Shown here in pieces: positions 17,346-20,000 of a stretch of DNA of 20,000 bases. The stretch lies in contig CAJNDS010001435.1 of assembly GCA_905221605.1 (NCBI GenBank), positions 155,001 to 175,000 of the forward strand, read 5' to 3'. Source of the stretch: Symbiodinium natans (lineage: Eukaryota; Sar; Dinophyceae; Suessiales; Symbiodiniaceae). The notes below the pieces were generated by a model. That model saw only the letters and a program-made list of their open reading frames with translations. It searched no databases and was not told the DNA's origin. Made by a program: the position numbers and the translations under genes. How positions within the stretch are numbered: position 1 is the stretch's first letter; each line of letters starts with the position of its first letter.

Positions 17346-17541
17346 GCGGATTCGGAATCCATACAACACATGGTTCGGGAAACCGAAAAGAGCAGATTCG
17401 GGAAGCTGGAAAAGTTAACGTAGCTTAAGAAACCAAAAATGCGGAATCACAAAATTTCTGAAAGACCCACGACATGAACGCAATCATTCCTGCCCACCCC
17501 GACCTTACAGACAGTGCAAAGAAGTGATTTAGTGCACATCC

Positions 17542-17994
17542 GTGCAAAAACACACATCAGCAAATGCGAGACCTCGATGTGGCGCGCAGTGGAAGCTGAA
17601 CGTCGGTGTCAACTCGCCAGGGCTCAAAACTCACGATATCTGGCGGACGCTGATGTTTTTGGCCGTTGGTACAACAATTTTGAGTGCCTGTTGGCAGCAA
17701 ATCCACAGGAGATACTGGTTTTCGTCACTTGTAAAAACCGTCAAAATCCAGCCGTCTCACGGAAATGTTGCTTCCAGTACGATCCTTGTACTACACGTCA
17801 AGGAAACAACCTTCCAACCGGCTCTCGGAAACGTCGATTGCAGTGCCCAGCTGGCACTTCATATCAAATCCAGGCACTGCGCTTCAACATGTTTCAACGT
17901 AGCGAGCTGCGGTGGAAACCGAAGTGTATTCTGCAGGTTCTCGGTCGCTCAAGACATCGCCGCATACGTCGTCGCCGCATATCTTGCAATTTAG
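17542..17994 (+). CDS. Possible coding exon with 22-residue tandem repeats
   Basis: A 150-codon open frame. Two consecutive 66-bp units start at 17746 and 17812. They read IQPSHGNVASSTILVLHVKE and FQPALGNVDCSAQLALHIKS, sharing QP, GNV, S, L, LH and K. Of about 19 nucleotide differences over 57 aligned bases, nine fall in third codon positions of this frame and five in each of the others, a mild sign of protein-level constraint. A third, more diverged unit starts at 17878 (keeps NVAS), and an upstream one at 17680 keeps only VK. The alternating pattern suggests beta strands. I recognise no family. An overlapping 173-codon frame (17514-18035) in another phase weakens the call. Confidence 0.25.
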   Translation: MQKHTSANARPRCGAQWKLNVGVNSPGLKTHDIWRTLMFLAVGTTILSACWQQIHRRYWFSSLVKTVKIQPSHGNVASSTILVLHVKETTFQPALGNVDCSAQLALHIKSRHCASTCFNVASCGGNRSVFCRFSVAQDIAAYVVAAYLAI

Positions 17995-18035
17995 ATGTCC
18001 AGCCTGGAGTTGATTCTTGGGAGACATCAGCATGA

Positions 18036-18780
18036 AATCTGCAACTTTGGCCAACTTTGGGCGTTCTTTGGCGTCCGGCCAGGTGCTGCCAGACCGTCTA
18101 TAGGAATCGCGGAGCTCGTTGCCCCACGGAGAGCTTGGAGCTTGGGGAAGGGCAATGGGGGGAAGTGGGAACGTCAACCGCAATCCTTACAAGCACTCGT
18201 GCGAGAAGCAGCGACGCAAGGCGAAGCATCGCATTGCCGTTCATTACCGTCACACGAGGCGCGCGACTTTTGCAACATTGGCTGCTTGCAAGGAGTCTCG
18301 GGCTCCCGAAATTTTGCGGCGTGCGTTTTGCAGTTTGTAGCTTGGGTATCCTGCTGGGGGTTTAGGGTCACGCAAGGTCACTCAGGATCTTGCAACTTCG
18401 ACGCCCCGCGTTGACCCTTGAAATCCGTGCAAGCACATGCGTGTGAAGTCATCGTGCAAATATCGCAGCAGAGCCTTAAGGGGAACCCGGCAGACCCATG
18501 CATCCAACACGAAGCGAGATTAGCGAGGGAGACAAAAGGATGCAATAGGATGCATAGGGGAGGCCAAGGGAAGGGACCTGCCAGACCCAACACTGCGGCC
18601 AGTCACTCGCAGGCAGGCCGCGCAGCTAAGCTCATTCGATGCGAACAACTACATACATGCCACATTAAGAGCTCACATCGCATCGGCGGAGAATGGCAAG
18701 GCGGCGCTGGCGAACATCGAGGGTGAGTCATATCGGCGCCGCTCAATGCGCAAACGGCAACTGATGCAGCTCCCTGGCAG
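18036..18780. other. No gene recognised
   Basis: Overlapping short frames on both strands with nothing distinctive. One isolated TTTAGGG unit near 18360. Confidence 0.4.
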
Positions 18781-18782
18781 TA

Positions 18783-19097
18783 TTGCACTGCACGGTCGGG
18801 CATGCCATCGCCATCTGGCCAACGTATTGTCCGGTCAATCTCATGCGAATACAGCGCCGTCTTCAACAACCAAAGTGCATGAACATGCCAACGTCCGAGT
18901 GCGTCTCCCTTGCGACGTCGTGCGATTTCGTCGGTGGCGTGTTGATCGAATTCGCTGCCTCCATTGACCCTAAAGCGTATTTTGCAGTCATGCGCGCGCG
19001 ACTGGAAGTTCCTGGAACTGCGATAAAGCTGGCAGCGTCCGGTGACGTGGCTCTTCTGTGTGAAGCGCTGTGGCAATATGGGCGTTTCCCAAAATAG
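18783..19097 (+). CDS. Open frame of 104 codons, unknown
   Basis: The C-terminal half has an ordinary-protein look (FVGGVLIEFAASIDP, then AYFAVMRARLEVPG). The frame ends inside the foldback element at 19084-19172. The opposite strand is open for 157 codons (18603-19076), so the coding strand is undecided. Confidence 0.15.
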   Translation: MHCTVGHAIAIWPTYCPVNLMRIQRRLQQPKCMNMPTSECVSLATSCDFVGGVLIEFAASIDPKAYFAVMRARLEVPGTAIKLAASGDVALLCEALWQYGRFPK

Positions 19098-19172
19098 GAT
19101 GCCCGGATAGACCTCGAAATCGTACCTTTAAAGGATCCCCCAATTGGGCTTGGGTACCCTATTTGGGGAAAC
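19084..19172. mobile_element. 89-bp foldback/MITE-like element
   Basis: Terminal inverted repeats of about 22 bp: GTTTCCCAAAATAGG at the left and the complement of GTTTCCCCAAATAGGGTACCC at the right. A palindromic CCTTTAAAGG (19125-19134) lies in the centre, beside GGATCC. Termini match the solo copy at 3441-3460. Confidence 0.6.
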
Positions 19173-19331
19173 TCTCCCCTCTCGCACCACTCGGAGAAAC
19201 CCCCAACTTCGCTTCTGTCGGGTCGAGCGCCGAAAGCTAGTTGCTTCCAAGTGAGGCTGGTACTTTGTTCCCGTGCGCGTTTATCCAGCTGGCGCTGGCC
19301 GCGAGCCGCAACCGACAGCCGGAGGAGAATG

Positions 19332-19379
19332 TCCCTAAACCCTAAACCCTAAACCCCAAACCCTAGACCCTAAACCCCG
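19332..19379 (-). repeat. CCCTAAA tract
   Basis: Six to seven units with CCCCAAA and CCCTAGA variants. Confidence 0.95.
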
Positions 19380-19454
19380 ATACCAAGGTTTTTCAATGTT
19401 TGCCTCCTCCTCTTTCGTCACGAGCTCCAAGTACTCATCAACGGCTTGCCTTCT
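19376..19454 (-). CDS. Possible minus-strand exon between two telomeric tracts
   Basis: 79 nt on the minus strand preceded by (CCCTAAA)n CCCTGTCCAG and followed by GTTTAGGG. The open frame reads RRQAVDEYLELVTKEEEA then IEKPWYR, helical and charged. The arrangement copies that of the + strand models, and the acceptor nearly matches the one at 5691. The partner exons were not found. A 151-codon minus frame at 19508-19963 is a candidate neighbour, but I could not join them in phase. Confidence 0.25.
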
Positions 19455-19461
19455 CTGGACA

Positions 19462-19534
19462 GGGTTTAGGGTTTAGGGTTTAGGGTTTAGGGTTTAGGGT
19501 TTAGGGTTTAGGGTTTAGGGTTTAGGGTGTAGGG
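19462..19534 (+). repeat. Near-perfect TTTAGGG tract
   Basis: About ten units, the last one TGTAGGG. Confidence 0.97.
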
Positions 19535-19963
19535 TCTGCTGAACAAATGCCTACATTGTGTTGAGTGTTTTGGCTGCTTCGGGCGCACTGAGGCTGCTGC
19601 TGCGACATATGCCGCGCACCAGATATGGATGACATCGATTCGACTGTCTCTTTGTGCCTGAAGGGAACATGTGCTTGAAGAGCACCTGGAATCTGCCACC
19701 GTAACAAGCTGGCCTAGACGAGGTTCGCGGTGCAGCGTTGGCATGTGGGCCTCTCTGCAGGCCAGAGGAAGCACTGCGTCTTGCTTCAGCACTTCACACT
19801 TGCACGCGGTGATCATACTTTGTGCTGCGAACAGCAAGTGGGGATGGGAGAGGGCTGAGTGCATGTTGACATGTTTTGGCTTGTTGGTATTATTCTGCTC
19901 AGCGGCTCGTGCAAGGCATAGTCGAACACACCGATGAACCTCAGCATCCAACTCTCCTAGCAT
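19508..19963 (-). CDS. Open frame of 151 codons, unknown
   Basis: Starts MLGELDAEVHRCVRLCLARAAEQ-like (acidic then Cys/Ala-rich) and has no recognised domain. Its last six residues (TLNPKP) are translated telomeric repeat. Long for chance, but the + strand is also open over 19671-19937. Confidence 0.2.
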   Translation of the reverse strand: MLGELDAEVHRCVRLCLARAAEQNNTNKPKHVNMHSALSHPHLLFAAQSMITACKCEVLKQDAVLPLACREAHMPTLHREPRLGQLVTVADSRCSSSTCSLQAQRDSRIDVIHIWCAAYVAAAASVRPKQPKHSTQCRHLFSRPYTLNPKP

Positions 19964-20000
19964 GACTCCGGATGCCTTTCCGTCTTTTCCAGACTAGCCT

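Noticed and set aside
16758-17428. Long open frames on both strands rich in Asp/Glu, Arg, Pro-Ala or Ser
   Set aside because: Triplet simple repeats remove stops from all frames. Nothing shows that any of them is translated.
3874-19963. Several open frames share the C-terminal residues TLNPKP or LNPKP
   Set aside because: CCCTAAA read in any frame gives the cycle T-L-N-P-K-P-stop, so any frame entering a tract ends this way. It is not a protein motif.
1-20000. tRNA, rRNA and dinoflagellate spliced-leader genes
   Set aside because: I looked for TTCGAATC-like B boxes and for the conserved spliced-leader word, and found no supported match.

Overview
This window looks like nuclear DNA of a protist eukaryote, most likely a dinoflagellate or close relative. 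It has no bacterial-style gene packing, ribosome binding sites or operons. Plant/alveolate-type telomeric repeats (TTTAGGG on one strand, CCCTAAA on the other) are scattered through it in about thirty short tracts of both orientations. The only protein family I recognise is a decayed non-LTR (LINE-like) retrotransposon whose motifs resemble elements I know from dinoflagellate genomes. The taxonomic call is an inference. Gene functions are almost entirely unknown.

Region 1 (1-10,430) is the telomere-repeat-rich part. Read by eye, the unique DNA between tracts can be assembled into five small multi-exon gene models, all on the + strand: 34-2643, 3214-4888, 5260-5896, 7114-7742 and 10023-10431. 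In these models the tracts fall in the introns. TTTAGGG tends to lie at the 5' (GT) side and CCCTAAA at the 3' (AG) side. Four models run from ATG to a stop with an intact joined frame. One proposed intron (7193-7327) is nothing but inverted telomeric repeat. Another (678-758) is almost pure TTTAGGG. This is the most interesting signal in the window, but exon choice by eye has many degrees of freedom, so the models are hypotheses. The same region holds short inverted-repeat elements, including a 112-bp near-perfect palindrome.

Region 2 (10,432-13,630) has few recognisable features: a telomeric variant array at 11.8-12.0 kb, a foldback element, an A-rich degenerate tract and a poly-T run.

Region 3 (13,640-16,300) carries three broken retrotransposon fragments: two reading left with frameshifts and stops, and one reading right that holds the reverse-transcriptase FIDD motif. 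An AAC microsatellite lies between the first two.

Region 4 (16,480-19,990) holds a diverged tandem repeat, a 450-bp simple-sequence patch with a 228-base stretch lacking T, a possible protein with 22-residue repeats, a foldback element, and two last telomeric tracts that bracket a possible minus-strand exon. The telomeric tracts are essentially absent from 12.2 to 19.3 kb, where the transposon remains lie.
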